From Paludibacteraceae bacterium (GTDB lineage: Bacteria; Bacteroidota; Bacteroidia; Bacteroidales; Paludibacteraceae), in NCBI GenBank assembly GCA_016937795.1, contig JAFGVV010000066.1, positions 1 to 64,000 on the forward strand: DNA of 64,000 nucleotides, in the 5' to 3' direction. Both the position numbers and the translations under genes were made by a program. Shown one piece after another: positions 17,644 through 27,125 of this stretch. Under the pieces are notes generated by a model, which saw only the letters and a program-made list of their open reading frames with translations, had not been told where the DNA came from and did no database searches. How positions within the stretch are numbered: position 1 is the stretch's first letter; each line of letters opens with the position of its first letter.

Positions 17644-19545
17644 ATGAAAACAATATTGCGCACGAAGCACAAAACAAAAGATTCACTACTGAAATTCTTA
17701 ATAATGACTTCGATATTTGTTTCCGGACTTAGTTCATGTCTCGACAATCCGGATGTGATTGATACTTTTACTGACGAAATGATGGGCGAGTATGTTACAA
17801 ACCGACCTGATCAGTTTTCAGAATTTACAAAACTTCTCGACACTACTGATGTTACCGGATTGCTCAATGCTTATGGCGAATACACGCTTTTTGCTCCTAC
17901 CAACGAAGCAATGCAGGCTTTCTATCAGTCGCAAAACAAAAGTTCATTGGACGAATTTACACTCGATACACTTCAGAAAATTGCCTACGACCACATTATA
18001 AAAGGCTATAAAGTGAAAACTGAGGATTTTATCGATGGACTAATGCCATTTCTGACTATGAGTGACCGCTTTGTGTCCACTTCGTCGCGTACCGAAAACA
18101 GTATGTTGTTTTATTTTATCAACGAAAAATCGGCTATTACCGTTCGCGATATTGAGGTGAGTAATGGTATTGTGCATGTTATCAATCACGTGGTTCAGCC
18201 TTCGGCTCTCACCATTGTGCAGTCGATTGCAGTCAATCCGAAATTTACTCTTTTTTACGAAGCATTGCTTAAGACTGAATTGTGGAAAGAACTATTGCTA
18301 ACACGCGACGATTCCTATAACCCCGACGATTATAGTTATATCGATGTAACTTTTATACAAGGTGGAGGTTCGAAAGACGAACTTCCTTTGTCGCGAAAAT
18401 ATGGGTACACTGTACTGATGGAAAGCGACGATACCTACAGGGATTTGTATGGAATAGATAACATAGAGCAACTGAAAGCATATGCAACAGCCAACGTATA
18501 TCACGAAAATCCGGATGATGCCACCGTAGCCGATATTACAGATCGTCGGAACAGCCTGAATAAATTTATTGCTTATCACCTGATTGATAAAAAGCTTACT
18601 TATTCGAAATTTATCGACGACTATGACACCGACCATATGATAAAAACCTACGATATGTATGAGTATATCGAAACTATGTGTCCCAACACGCTTCTCGAAG
18701 TGAAAAAAGAACGTGCCACCGCAGAAACAAATTTGCTGAATAAAATTACGGAAACAGGCGAGGTGGTTCATATTAATAAGGATTATAAGGATATTGATGC
18801 GACCAACGGCGTATATCACGAAATCGACAAAATTCTGATTTATAATCGTGCAGTGGCCGGTGAATTGTCGTCGAAGCGTTTGCGTATCGATGCGGCAGCT
18901 TTTTTTCCGGAGTTTACCAACAATAATATGCGTTACTACGATCCTTCGAAACCGCGTTCATGGGTGTTTCCAAAAGGATATATTAAAAAACTAAGAGCTT
19001 CCGAAACCACACGGTTCTGTTATCTGAATGCTTACGGAGGTTATCTCGATTATCAGGGCGACGAAATTTATTTGAAAGGAATGTACGATTTTGAACTCGA
19101 AACTCCGGCTATTCCGGCAGGAACATACGAAATCCGTTTCGGATATCAACCCACAGGTGGACGAGGAGCTGCACAGCTTTATTGGGATGGAGTGCCCTGT
19201 GGAATTCCGCTCGACCTCAGAATATTGGCAAACGACCCTCTGATTGGCTTCGAAGAGCCTGGCTCAAATTCCGAAGACCCCAACGGCTACGAAAACGATA
19301 AAATGATGCGTAATCGCGGTTATATGAAAGGACCATCCACATACAAAGATGTACTTGGTGTGTGGTACGGAAAGCGCATTGCCCGTAATAGTCCACAATA
19401 TGTAAGACGCATTTTGGGAACATATACATTTACCGAATCGAAAAGTCATTTTTTTAAAGTAAAAGCTGTTCGCGAAGGGCAGTTTATGTTCGATTTTCTT
19501 GAATTTGTTCCGGTGGAGCTTATCGAAACCGAAGGAATAGATTAA
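17644..19545 (+). CDS. FAS1 domain lipoprotein with C-terminal sandwich domain
   Basis: A 633-residue lipoprotein (lipobox VSGLSSC, Cys32). A first FAS1 domain spans about 55-185 (TLFAPTNEAMQAFY, then VSNGIVHVINHVVQP). A second, more divergent FAS1 unit spans about 190-410 (NGVYHEIDKIL). A C-terminal beta-sandwich of about 200 residues (GTYEIRFGYQPTGGRGAAQL) may bind glycan or protein. FAS1 proteins encoded beside SusCD pairs are thought to be accessory surface proteins; the true role is unknown. It is followed after 19 bases by another FAS1 gene. Confidence 0.8.
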   Translation: MKTILRTKHKTKDSLLKFLIMTSIFVSGLSSCLDNPDVIDTFTDEMMGEYVTNRPDQFSEFTKLLDTTDVTGLLNAYGEYTLFAPTNEAMQAFYQSQNKSSLDEFTLDTLQKIAYDHIIKGYKVKTEDFIDGLMPFLTMSDRFVSTSSRTENSMLFYFINEKSAITVRDIEVSNGIVHVINHVVQPSALTIVQSIAVNPKFTLFYEALLKTELWKELLLTRDDSYNPDDYSYIDVTFIQGGGSKDELPLSRKYGYTVLMESDDTYRDLYGIDNIEQLKAYATANVYHENPDDATVADITDRRNSLNKFIAYHLIDKKLTYSKFIDDYDTDHMIKTYDMYEYIETMCPNTLLEVKKERATAETNLLNKITETGEVVHINKDYKDIDATNGVYHEIDKILIYNRAVAGELSSKRLRIDAAAFFPEFTNNNMRYYDPSKPRSWVFPKGYIKKLRASETTRFCYLNAYGGYLDYQGDEIYLKGMYDFELETPAIPAGTYEIRFGYQPTGGRGAAQLYWDGVPCGIPLDLRILANDPLIGFEEPGSNSEDPNGYENDKMMRNRGYMKGPSTYKDVLGVWYGKRIARNSPQYVRRILGTYTFTESKSHFFKVKAVREGQFMFDFLEFVPVELIETEGID

Positions 19546-19564
19546 TGAACAAAGCATAATTTCA

Positions 19565-21187
19565 ATGAAAGACCTGAGAATAAAACACAATCAGATGAAG
19601 GCACAAAAGTTTTTTCTAAAAATGTTCACTCTCATGTGGCTCGCATCATTATCGATGTCGTGTTCTGATGCATGGGAAAACCATTATAACCGAGAAGTGG
19701 GTTCGGGTAGCGGAGAGTCCCTTTTTGCAAACATTGAAGCCCAACCCGAACTTAGCATTTTTACCGATTTGCTGCGCCAAACAGGCTACGACTCGCTGCT
19801 GCTCAACACTCAAACCTATACTGTTTGGGCGCCGATCAACGATGCACTTGCGGGTTCTGAGAATTGGAGCCTCGATAAGAAAACCGAGCTGGTAAAAAAT
19901 CATATTACCCGTTTTGCACATCCAACATCGGATTTGCAGTCGAAGACCATTTTTATGCTCGATAAAAAGTTTGTGACTTTTGCACGCACAGTAAATGGAT
20001 TTGCAATTGGTGGTAAAAATCTGCTGCCCGCACTTTCGAATATTGTTGCTTCCAATGGCATTTTACATGTCATCGATGGATATGTGCCTTATTTGAGTAA
20101 TATATGGGAATTTATTGGTAAAGCTCCCGGACTCGATTCGCTCAGGGCGTATCTTTATTCGCGAAGCACTTTCGAGTTTGATCAGGCTGCAAGCATCGAA
20201 ATTGGCACCAACGAATTTGGTCAGGCAGTGTACGACTCTGTCATAAGTTTTTACAATCCGGTGCTCGAGAAAATCGGAAGCCTGCACATTGAAGACAGTG
20301 TTTATACTGCTTTGTTGCCCGACAATGTGGCCTGGGTAAAGGCTTATGAGCAGATTAAAAATGGTTATAAAACCCTTGCTGTCGATGGTGGCGATGCACA
20401 ACAAGGTCTAAATACTCGATGGGCAATTGTAAAGAATCTGATCTTTAAAAAACTTGTTACGAACACTCAGGAGGTCGATAGTTTGTTCTCGACTACCGGA
20501 GGTCGATTTGCCCAACCGTCCTATTTGTTTGAAAACAGTACAAAATACGAACTGAGCAACGGGCTTGCCTATGTAACCGATTCTGTGCGTTTTAAGGCAG
20601 CTGAATCGTGGCAGCAACCCATAGTAGTGGAGGCCGAAAATTCCGATTATGGTCGTAGTTATAAATTTGCATCGCTTTATGTACGCTCGGCTTTGGGCTC
20701 ATCGTTTAGTGCGCTTGTGTCCGATTCGAAATATCTGATTGCTGAACCAACCACAGTGAGTAACACTACTCAAAACGAGGTTACTTTTCCCATTCCTAAT
20801 GTATTGTCAGGCAAATACCGCATTTATTGTGTTTTTGTACCTTCTTCTATTGTGGCCGAAACCGATAAGCGACCTTATAAGGTAAGTTTCAGTTTGACAT
20901 ATATAAATAGTGCCGGACAACCGGTAGTCGAATCGGCAGTTAGTGCCAAAAATCTGTTGCTCGGATCCGGAAAGCTGGCAGGTGTTTTCACCAGCAATGC
21001 ATCTGAAATTACTAAGATGTTTGTCACCGAGATTGAATTTCCATACTGCAACTTAATTGACAATAAATCGGATGCAGCTAAAATAAGTACGAAACTCAGA
21101 GTGCGAAACGAAACACGAATCACAGAAACTGTAAGATTTGATAAAATGCTCCGCATCGATAATATTATTCTTGAACCTGTACAGTAA
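19565..21187 (+). CDS. FAS1 domain lipoprotein
   Basis: A 540-residue lipoprotein (lipobox ASLSMSC). The first FAS1 domain spans about 55-175 (SIFTDLLRQTGYDSLLL, YTVWAPINDALAG, SNGILHVIDGYVP). A second FAS1-like part ends near LSNGLAYVTDSV. The C-terminal half (IVVEAENSDYGRSY, SGKYRIYCVFVPSS) looks like the sandwich domain of the preceding gene. The start at 19565 gives a long n-region; the second ATG at 19595 is an equally good choice. The stop abuts the start of the second SusC gene with no gap, which points to translational coupling. Confidence 0.8.
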   Translation: MKDLRIKHNQMKAQKFFLKMFTLMWLASLSMSCSDAWENHYNREVGSGSGESLFANIEAQPELSIFTDLLRQTGYDSLLLNTQTYTVWAPINDALAGSENWSLDKKTELVKNHITRFAHPTSDLQSKTIFMLDKKFVTFARTVNGFAIGGKNLLPALSNIVASNGILHVIDGYVPYLSNIWEFIGKAPGLDSLRAYLYSRSTFEFDQAASIEIGTNEFGQAVYDSVISFYNPVLEKIGSLHIEDSVYTALLPDNVAWVKAYEQIKNGYKTLAVDGGDAQQGLNTRWAIVKNLIFKKLVTNTQEVDSLFSTTGGRFAQPSYLFENSTKYELSNGLAYVTDSVRFKAAESWQQPIVVEAENSDYGRSYKFASLYVRSALGSSFSALVSDSKYLIAEPTTVSNTTQNEVTFPIPNVLSGKYRIYCVFVPSSIVAETDKRPYKVSFSLTYINSAGQPVVESAVSAKNLLLGSGKLAGVFTSNASEITKMFVTEIEFPYCNLIDNKSDAAKISTKLRVRNETRITETVRFDKMLRIDNIILEPVQ

Positions 21188-24100
21188 ATGGCTAAAAACA
21201 AAAAGATATTCAGTATGATAAGCGATAATAAAATTAAACATTCAGGAATATATAAGCTTGTGTTGATTTTTTTCTATCTCGCATGGTTGCCAGCACATAT
21301 TTTCACTTTGCAAGCCAATACGGCCTGGCACGAGATAAAAGGTTTTGTGAAAGATGCACAAAGCGGAGCAGGAATCAGCGCAGCCCGAATTAATGTGGCA
21401 GGTGATAAAGTGTCGGCAGCAACCGATGTCGATGGTTCGTTTGTGATAAAGGTTAGCTCGCCGGCAGCTACTCTTAAGGTTAGTGCTTATGGTTATGCTA
21501 CACGTGAGTTTAGCGTGCGTGGAAAATCGGAAGTGCTGATATTTTTGTTCTCTGAGAAACTCAGGAACTTCTACAATCCGGTGCCGGCTTTTGCTAAAAG
21601 CGATAATCGCTTGACCCAACCCGCATCACACAAATCTGCAATGGTCACCGGACAGTCATCGGCGCTCACTATCGACGAAGCTTTGCAGGAAGTTTTTTCG
21701 GCCGATGCACGTGTGCTCACCCGTTCGGGTAATGCCGGCATGGGTGCGTCTGTATTTTTGCGTGGACTCAATTCTATAAACGCCAATGCGCAACCACTTT
21801 ATGTGGTGGATGGCGTTCCTCGCAATAATTTATTCGATGTGACTTCCATTCACGATGGTTTTTATTCCAATCCATTGCTTAACATAGAACTTTCGGATAT
21901 TGAAAGTGTAACCGTGATGAAAGATGGCACTTCGGTATATGGCAGCAAAGCTTCCAATGGTGTTATTCTTATTCGCACACGCCGCGCCCGCGAAATGGCT
22001 ACACGCATAAACCTGAATATCAATACCGGAATAAACACTGCACCGCGACAAATTCCCCTCCTTAATGCCGGACAATATCGCAGCTATGTGTCTGAATTGC
22101 TCGGTACCACCGGAATTTCGCCTGCCGAAACCGATCAGTTGCCTTTTCTGAACGATAATCCTGCCCGTTCCACTTATAATATGTATCACAATGACACGCA
22201 TTGGGCTAGCGAAATTTATCGCAATGGAATTACTCAGAACTACAATATTAATGTGACCGGAGGCGACGAAAAAGCATTGTACTACTTTGCATTAGGATAT
22301 GCAAACAACAATGGCGTGCTGAAAAATACAGGTTTTGGACGCTACAATATGCGCCTGAATGCCGACATTAAAATGGCCGACAGAATTTCAGTTGGCGTTA
22401 ATATTGGCTTCTCACGTATCGATCGCCAGCTTATCGACGATGGTGTGAATGCCTTTACTTCGCCTGCTTGGCTGAGTAAAATCAAAGCTCCTTTTCTGAG
22501 CCCAAATACCTTTACATCGCTGGGCGACCAAACTACCGAATATGCCTATGCCGATATTTTTATGGTAGGAAATCCGGGTGCTGTGATCGATTATTCAATT
22601 AATACGCTCAAACAGAATTATTTCAATGTGAGTTTGAAACCTGAATATCGTGTTTCGGAATCGCTTGTCATTAGCAATCAGTTCGATTATCAAACAGATA
22701 AAACCAACGAGGATTATTATCGCCCATATTTGTTTGCGGCACCTGTGTATGTCGATGGTGTGGGATATTCGTACAACGCTCGTTCGAGTCAGGTGATGCG
22801 ATACAGCTCAGTTTTCAATGATCTCAGAGCCGACTATTCGAAATCCTTCCGTTACCGTCATACACTTAAAGCATTCGGAGGTCTCAGATATCAATATAAT
22901 TCTTACGAATCGGATTTTGCCGAAGGCCATAATTCGATGAGCAATTCATCAGTAAATCTTATGGGCGGTTTCAGCAATATTCGTACGGATGGAATAAATA
23001 ATATCTACAAATCGCTTTCGTGCTATTTTAATGCACATTATGCATACGACAACCGTTATTTTGCCGAAGCAACATTTTCAGTGGATGGGTCGTCGCGTTT
23101 TGGCGCACAGGCCAATGGTGGTTTCTCGCTTTTCGGACAACGTTGGGCTGTTTTCCCATCACTATCTGCTGCCTGGCTTGTAAGCTCCGAGCCGTTTATG
23201 AAAAAGGCTGAAAATGTAAGCCTTCTGAAATTGCGTGCAGGATACGGACTTACAGGGAACGATGATATTGCCGATTATCAAACAAATGCATATTTTTCGT
23301 CGGTACGCCTGAAGAATGTATCAAGTGGATTGGTACTTTCGTCGCTTGCAAATCCTGAAATCGGTTGGGAAAGTACTTCAAGAGTTCATGCCGGAATCGA
23401 TATGGGACTTTTCAACGATCGATTTGTGCTCACTATCGACTTGTTTTCATCTGTTACTCAAAATCTTCTTGTGCTGAAAGATTATCCCGAAGTAAGCGGG
23501 TTGGGTAAATACTGGTCGAACGATGGCACGCTCAGCAACAATGGTTTCGAAACGACAGTAAATATAAAAGTATTGAATCTGAAAGACTTTGGTTGGGAAA
23601 CGGCTCTTTCCGTAGGTCATTACAGAAATCGCATTACAGAACTTAATAATGGTAGTTTTGTAACCAAAGCATTCGATGCCGAAATATACTCGGCTGTTGG
23701 AAATGCCGCAGGTGTATTTTATGGTTACAAAACAAACGGAGTTTTTGCTACCGAAGCCGAAGCGTTAGCCGCAGGTCTGAAAATTTCGGATGGAAAAGGG
23801 GGTTTTATCTCTTTTGGTGCAGGCGATATGATTTTCGCTGATTTTACGCCCGATGGTGTAATCGATGAAAAAGACCGGCAGCTTATTGGTGACCCCAATC
23901 CTGATTATTATGGCTCTGTGCATAATAATTTTTATTTCGGGAATTTCAGTCTTTCAGCGCTCATTACTTATTCGTGCGGAAACGATGTGTATAATTATCA
24001 ACGACAACAGCTCGAAGCAGGGCGTAGTTTCGATAATCAGACGCCTGTAATGTTGGCTCGATGGAAATCGGAAGGCGACCAAACCCTTCAACCCCGTGCA

Positions 24101-24388
24101 GTTTATGACGACCCTATGGGGAATGCACGTTTCTCCGACCGTTGGATTGAAGATGGATCCTATGTGCGGCTCAAATCAGTCACTGTGTCTTACGATGTGC
24201 CTTTGAAAAATGGTTTTATACAGGGATTAAAAATTTGGGCTTCGGCCGGAAACCTGCTTACAATGAGTAATTACCTCGGTTCCGATCCTGAATTTTCGGC
24301 CGGAAATAAGGTGCTTTTTCAGGGCATAGATGCCGCACTTATGCCTTCGAGCCACAATTATTTTATAGGTATAAAAATGGATCTTTAA
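21188..24388 (+). CDS. SusC/RagA-type TonB-dependent outer-membrane receptor (second copy)
   Basis: A 1066-residue receptor. An N-terminal hydrophobic segment (LVLIFFYLAWLPAHIF) serves as signal sequence. A regulatory-like domain (IKGFVKDAQSGAGISAARI) and the plug domain follow (VFLRGLNSINANAQPLYVVD, VTVMKDGTSVYGSKASNG), then the barrel. The start codon directly follows the stop of the FAS1 gene; an ATG at 21218 would shorten the n-region and is possible. Between the regulatory domain and the plug it has an unusual low-similarity linker (about residues 115-155) compared with the first SusC. Its partner SusD gene starts 42 bases downstream. Confidence 0.92.
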   Translation: MAKNKKIFSMISDNKIKHSGIYKLVLIFFYLAWLPAHIFTLQANTAWHEIKGFVKDAQSGAGISAARINVAGDKVSAATDVDGSFVIKVSSPAATLKVSAYGYATREFSVRGKSEVLIFLFSEKLRNFYNPVPAFAKSDNRLTQPASHKSAMVTGQSSALTIDEALQEVFSADARVLTRSGNAGMGASVFLRGLNSINANAQPLYVVDGVPRNNLFDVTSIHDGFYSNPLLNIELSDIESVTVMKDGTSVYGSKASNGVILIRTRRAREMATRINLNINTGINTAPRQIPLLNAGQYRSYVSELLGTTGISPAETDQLPFLNDNPARSTYNMYHNDTHWASEIYRNGITQNYNINVTGGDEKALYYFALGYANNNGVLKNTGFGRYNMRLNADIKMADRISVGVNIGFSRIDRQLIDDGVNAFTSPAWLSKIKAPFLSPNTFTSLGDQTTEYAYADIFMVGNPGAVIDYSINTLKQNYFNVSLKPEYRVSESLVISNQFDYQTDKTNEDYYRPYLFAAPVYVDGVGYSYNARSSQVMRYSSVFNDLRADYSKSFRYRHTLKAFGGLRYQYNSYESDFAEGHNSMSNSSVNLMGGFSNIRTDGINNIYKSLSCYFNAHYAYDNRYFAEATFSVDGSSRFGAQANGGFSLFGQRWAVFPSLSAAWLVSSEPFMKKAENVSLLKLRAGYGLTGNDDIADYQTNAYFSSVRLKNVSSGLVLSSLANPEIGWESTSRVHAGIDMGLFNDRFVLTIDLFSSVTQNLLVLKDYPEVSGLGKYWSNDGTLSNNGFETTVNIKVLNLKDFGWETALSVGHYRNRITELNNGSFVTKAFDAEIYSAVGNAAGVFYGYKTNGVFATEAEALAAGLKISDGKGGFISFGAGDMIFADFTPDGVIDEKDRQLIGDPNPDYYGSVHNNFYFGNFSLSALITYSCGNDVYNYQRQQLEAGRSFDNQTPVMLARWKSEGDQTLQPRAVYDDPMGNARFSDRWIEDGSYVRLKSVTVSYDVPLKNGFIQGLKIWASAGNLLTMSNYLGSDPEFSAGNKVLFQGIDAALMPSSHNYFIGIKMDL

Positions 24389-24430
24389 TATGTTTTTTTC
24401 GGAATTCTAAATGTAAATATTGAAATAATT

Positions 24431-26074
24431 ATGTATAAGTTCAATTCAATCATTATAATTTTGTTGCTTGCCATTATTCCGCTTACTTCCTGCGACGATT
24501 TGCTGGGAGTCGATTCCGATCGCCTTGTGTCGGATGAGGAATATCGTATGAGTACTTCTTCCGATTCGGTATATGCCATTTTTGGGCTGCTCACTCAGTT
24601 GCAAAAGCTCGCCGACAGCTATGTGTTGCTGGGTGAGCTGAGAGCCGACCTTATGGATATAACTTCACATTCGGAACCTGAACTTCGTCAGATCAATATG
24701 CTCGATGTTAACCGCACAAATAGCTATGCCAATATTCGCGATTATTATGCTGTCATCAACAATTGCAACTACATTATTCAGTATCTCGATACTTCGGTGG
24801 TCGAAAAAGGGCAGAAATTCAAACTTCGTCAGTACGCTGCTGTGATGGGTATTCGTGCGTGGACTTATATGCAGCTTGCACTGAATTTTGGTAAGGTGCG
24901 ATATTTCGAAAAGCCTTTGCTTACGCTCGAAGATGCTAACGGCGATTTTCCGGAATACAGTATGGAAGAACTTGCTCCTTTGCTGATTGCTGGTCTTGAG
25001 CCTGTGAAACACAACGAACTGCCTTTGTTGGGCTATTTGGAAAATTACAATGCTGCCTATTCGCTTTTTCCGGTGCGTTTTGTGTTGGGCGATTTGTATT
25101 TATGGATGGGCGCATATCACAATGATCAGCTTCATTACTACGAAAATGCTGCGAACGAATATCGTCAGCTTATGTACGATAGACGTGTGATTGTGGATAA
25201 AAACAATTATTCACACTGGGTAGCGCTAAACAATACCATTAGTACAAATGCCAATTTGTATTGGCAAAGGGCACTTACGCTGACCTCGGGCGAAGTTATT
25301 ACAGCCATTACCTGCCCTACAGAATATGGTCAGCATTTTATGCTCGATACGCTCAATAATCAAGGTCGTATCACTGCATCACAAGTGGCTGTTGGTAACT
25401 GGGATTCTCAAACTTATTATATGAACGAAGCTTCGAATACACAGGGCGATTTGCGAAAATATGGTTCGCTCACCTATAGCGCTACAACAAACAAAGAGGC
25501 TGTCACCGATTATACATTTTCGGGCGTCAGTTCGCCCGACTTCCAGATTTACAAATATAAAATCTACAAGCAAAATGTAACAATTTACCGGTCAACGCTG
25601 CTTTATTTGCGTTATGCCGAAGCTGTGAATCGCATGAATAAGCCTCATCTTGCCTTTGCAGTTTTGAAATATGGCTTAAATTCTACTACGGTATTCAACG
25701 AAAAAATTGTACCACAAAGCGAGCGTGGCCCGGGAATTTTGCCCATTTATATGTCATTCTCCGACTTACGCTTCAATAATAATGTGGGAATACGAATGCG
25801 AGGATTGGGAAATATGGATCAGGATACTACATTTTTTGTAATGAAAGCTCAGGCTACTATGACCGACTCGGTACTTTTTGTTGAAGACTTAATTCAAAAA
25901 GAGCTCGCGCTCGAAACTGCTTTCGAAGGTAACCGTTTTCACGACCTGATGCGTTTAGCCATTCGTCGTAACAACAATGCATATATGGCCGATATTATCG
26001 CTCCAAAACATGGCGCAAATGCAGGAATAATTCATGCTAAATTACTCGACAGAAAAAATTGGTACATAAAATAG
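24431..26074 (+). CDS. SusD/RagB-type surface lipoprotein (second copy)
   Basis: A 547-residue lipoprotein (lipobox IIPLTSC, Cys21). SusD features include YAVINNCNYIIQYLD, the TPR-like helices VMGIRAWTYMQLALNFG and TLLYLRYAEAVNRM, and the C-terminal motif ALETAFEGNRFHDLMRLAIR. It pairs with the SusC directly upstream and is the last gene of the locus. No clear terminator was found in the 49 bases between it and the convergent pdxH gene. Confidence 0.92.
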   Translation: MYKFNSIIIILLLAIIPLTSCDDLLGVDSDRLVSDEEYRMSTSSDSVYAIFGLLTQLQKLADSYVLLGELRADLMDITSHSEPELRQINMLDVNRTNSYANIRDYYAVINNCNYIIQYLDTSVVEKGQKFKLRQYAAVMGIRAWTYMQLALNFGKVRYFEKPLLTLEDANGDFPEYSMEELAPLLIAGLEPVKHNELPLLGYLENYNAAYSLFPVRFVLGDLYLWMGAYHNDQLHYYENAANEYRQLMYDRRVIVDKNNYSHWVALNNTISTNANLYWQRALTLTSGEVITAITCPTEYGQHFMLDTLNNQGRITASQVAVGNWDSQTYYMNEASNTQGDLRKYGSLTYSATTNKEAVTDYTFSGVSSPDFQIYKYKIYKQNVTIYRSTLLYLRYAEAVNRMNKPHLAFAVLKYGLNSTTVFNEKIVPQSERGPGILPIYMSFSDLRFNNNVGIRMRGLGNMDQDTTFFVMKAQATMTDSVLFVEDLIQKELALETAFEGNRFHDLMRLAIRRNNNAYMADIIAPKHGANAGIIHAKLLDRKNWYIK

Positions 26075-26123
26075 GGGTTTTTGTGCTTTGGATATCTTTC
26101 TTTAAAGCCTTATTTGTTGATTT

Positions 26124-26753
26124 TTAAGGAGCTAATCGTTCGATTCTCCAGCTGTTCTCATCCATGCTGTAAAACAAGCGGTCGTGCAGGCGGCTGGGGC
26201 GTCCCTGCCAGAATTCGAAAGTGTCCGGCTTTACCACAAAACCTCCCCAGTGTGGTGGACGTGGAATGTTTTCTCCAAACTGTTTTTTGAATGCTTCGAA
26301 TCGTTGAGCAAGAATATCGTACTTTTCAATGGGTTGGCTTTGCGGCGATGCCCATGCACCAATACGACTCTCAACGGGGCGTGAGTAAAAGTAATCGTCG
26401 GAAGCTGCTGAGTCAATTTTCTCAGCTACGCCTGTGATACGCACCTGACGCTCCTGCCCCTGCCAGAAAAATAGTAGCGCTACTTTGGCATTTGAGGCAA
26501 TTTCCTTGCTTTTATTTCCTTCGTAATTTGTGAAAAATACGAACCCGTTTTCAGTAAATTCTTTAAGCAGTACTACCCTGGAGTGCGGTTGCATATCGGC
26601 ATCGACTGTGGAAAGTACCATTGCAGTGGGTTCAGCTTCTTCGCTGTTTACAGCCGCTGAAAGCCAGTTGTCAAACTGAGAAAATGGATTTTGGCTGGCG
26701 TGCTCTTCTGTAAGGGCAGCGTATTGATATTGTTTTCGTATATCCCGTAACAT
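26124..26753 (-). CDS. pdxH: Pyridoxamine 5'-phosphate oxidase
   Basis: A 209-residue cytosolic flavoenzyme of normal family length. It oxidises pyridoxine/pyridoxamine 5'-phosphate to pyridoxal 5'-phosphate with FMN and oxygen. Visible are HSRVVLLKEF and ALLFFWQGQERQVRI (FMN contacts), WASPQSQPI, the PPHWGG motif and the C-terminal RIERLAP, all standard for PdxH. It stands alone on the minus strand between the SusD gene and gcvP; gcvP is itself a PLP enzyme, but the two are transcribed divergently. An oxygen-using enzyme argues against a strictly anaerobic reading of the genome, although many Bacteroidales keep pdxH. Confidence 0.93.
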   Translation of the reverse strand: MLRDIRKQYQYAALTEEHASQNPFSQFDNWLSAAVNSEEAEPTAMVLSTVDADMQPHSRVVLLKEFTENGFVFFTNYEGNKSKEIASNAKVALLFFWQGQERQVRITGVAEKIDSAASDDYFYSRPVESRIGAWASPQSQPIEKYDILAQRFEAFKKQFGENIPRPPHWGGFVVKPDTFEFWQGRPSRLHDRLFYSMDENSWRIERLAP

Positions 26754-27002
26754 ATTTATATCGCGTTTAGTTTTTTCTTATTCTAATGGGTAAACAATTA
26801 AATGAGATCATGGTTTAAATATTATTTGAATAATCTGACAGATAAAATACATTTTGAATTAAAATATGAACAAAAAATAGTGATAATATTACTTTTTAAA
26901 GCAAAACGAGAGAATTAACTTGCAAAATGAAATGAATTAAAAAATGACTTTATTTATTGAAATATTTTTGTTTATTGTCTTCGGTTTTACAAAAGAAAGA
27001 AG
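26754..27002. other. AT-rich gap between pdxH and gcvP
   Basis: No gene is seen. No clean TAnnTTTG box for pdxH was found on the minus strand. The right part leads into the gcvP promoter and leader. Confidence 0.4.
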
Positions 27003-27010
27003 TACTTTTG
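27003..27010 (+). promoter_or_regulatory. Promoter -7 box for gcvP
   Basis: TACTTTTG matches TAnnTTTG and would start a leader of about 105 bases that contains the hairpin element at 27040-27112. Confidence 0.55.
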
Positions 27011-27039
27011 GTAAACAAAAATCCTCACTTATAATCGTT

Positions 27040-27112
27040 ATGAAACGAGCTTAAAAAGCAAGATCTGACAAGCAGGGAAATGCTTTTGTGCGAGTTTCAA
27101 CCGACAACTAAA
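27040..27112 (+). promoter_or_regulatory. Structured 5' leader of gcvP, candidate regulatory RNA
   Basis: Outer stem TGAAAC/GTTTCA (27041-27046 with 27094-27099) and inner stem AAAAGCA/TGCTTTT (27054-27060 with 27081-27087), separated by an asymmetric internal loop and closed by a 20-base apical loop. It ends with GACAACTAAA, 13 bases before the ATG. It does not resemble the tandem glycine riboswitch. The end motifs recur before the FAS1 gene at 17644. Confidence 0.45.
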
Positions 27113-27125
27113 TGAATATATACAC

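Noticed and set aside
27020..27125. Glycine riboswitch ahead of gcvP
   Set aside because: The leader is too short for a tandem aptamer and the conserved glycine-aptamer cores are not visible; kept only as an unknown structured leader.
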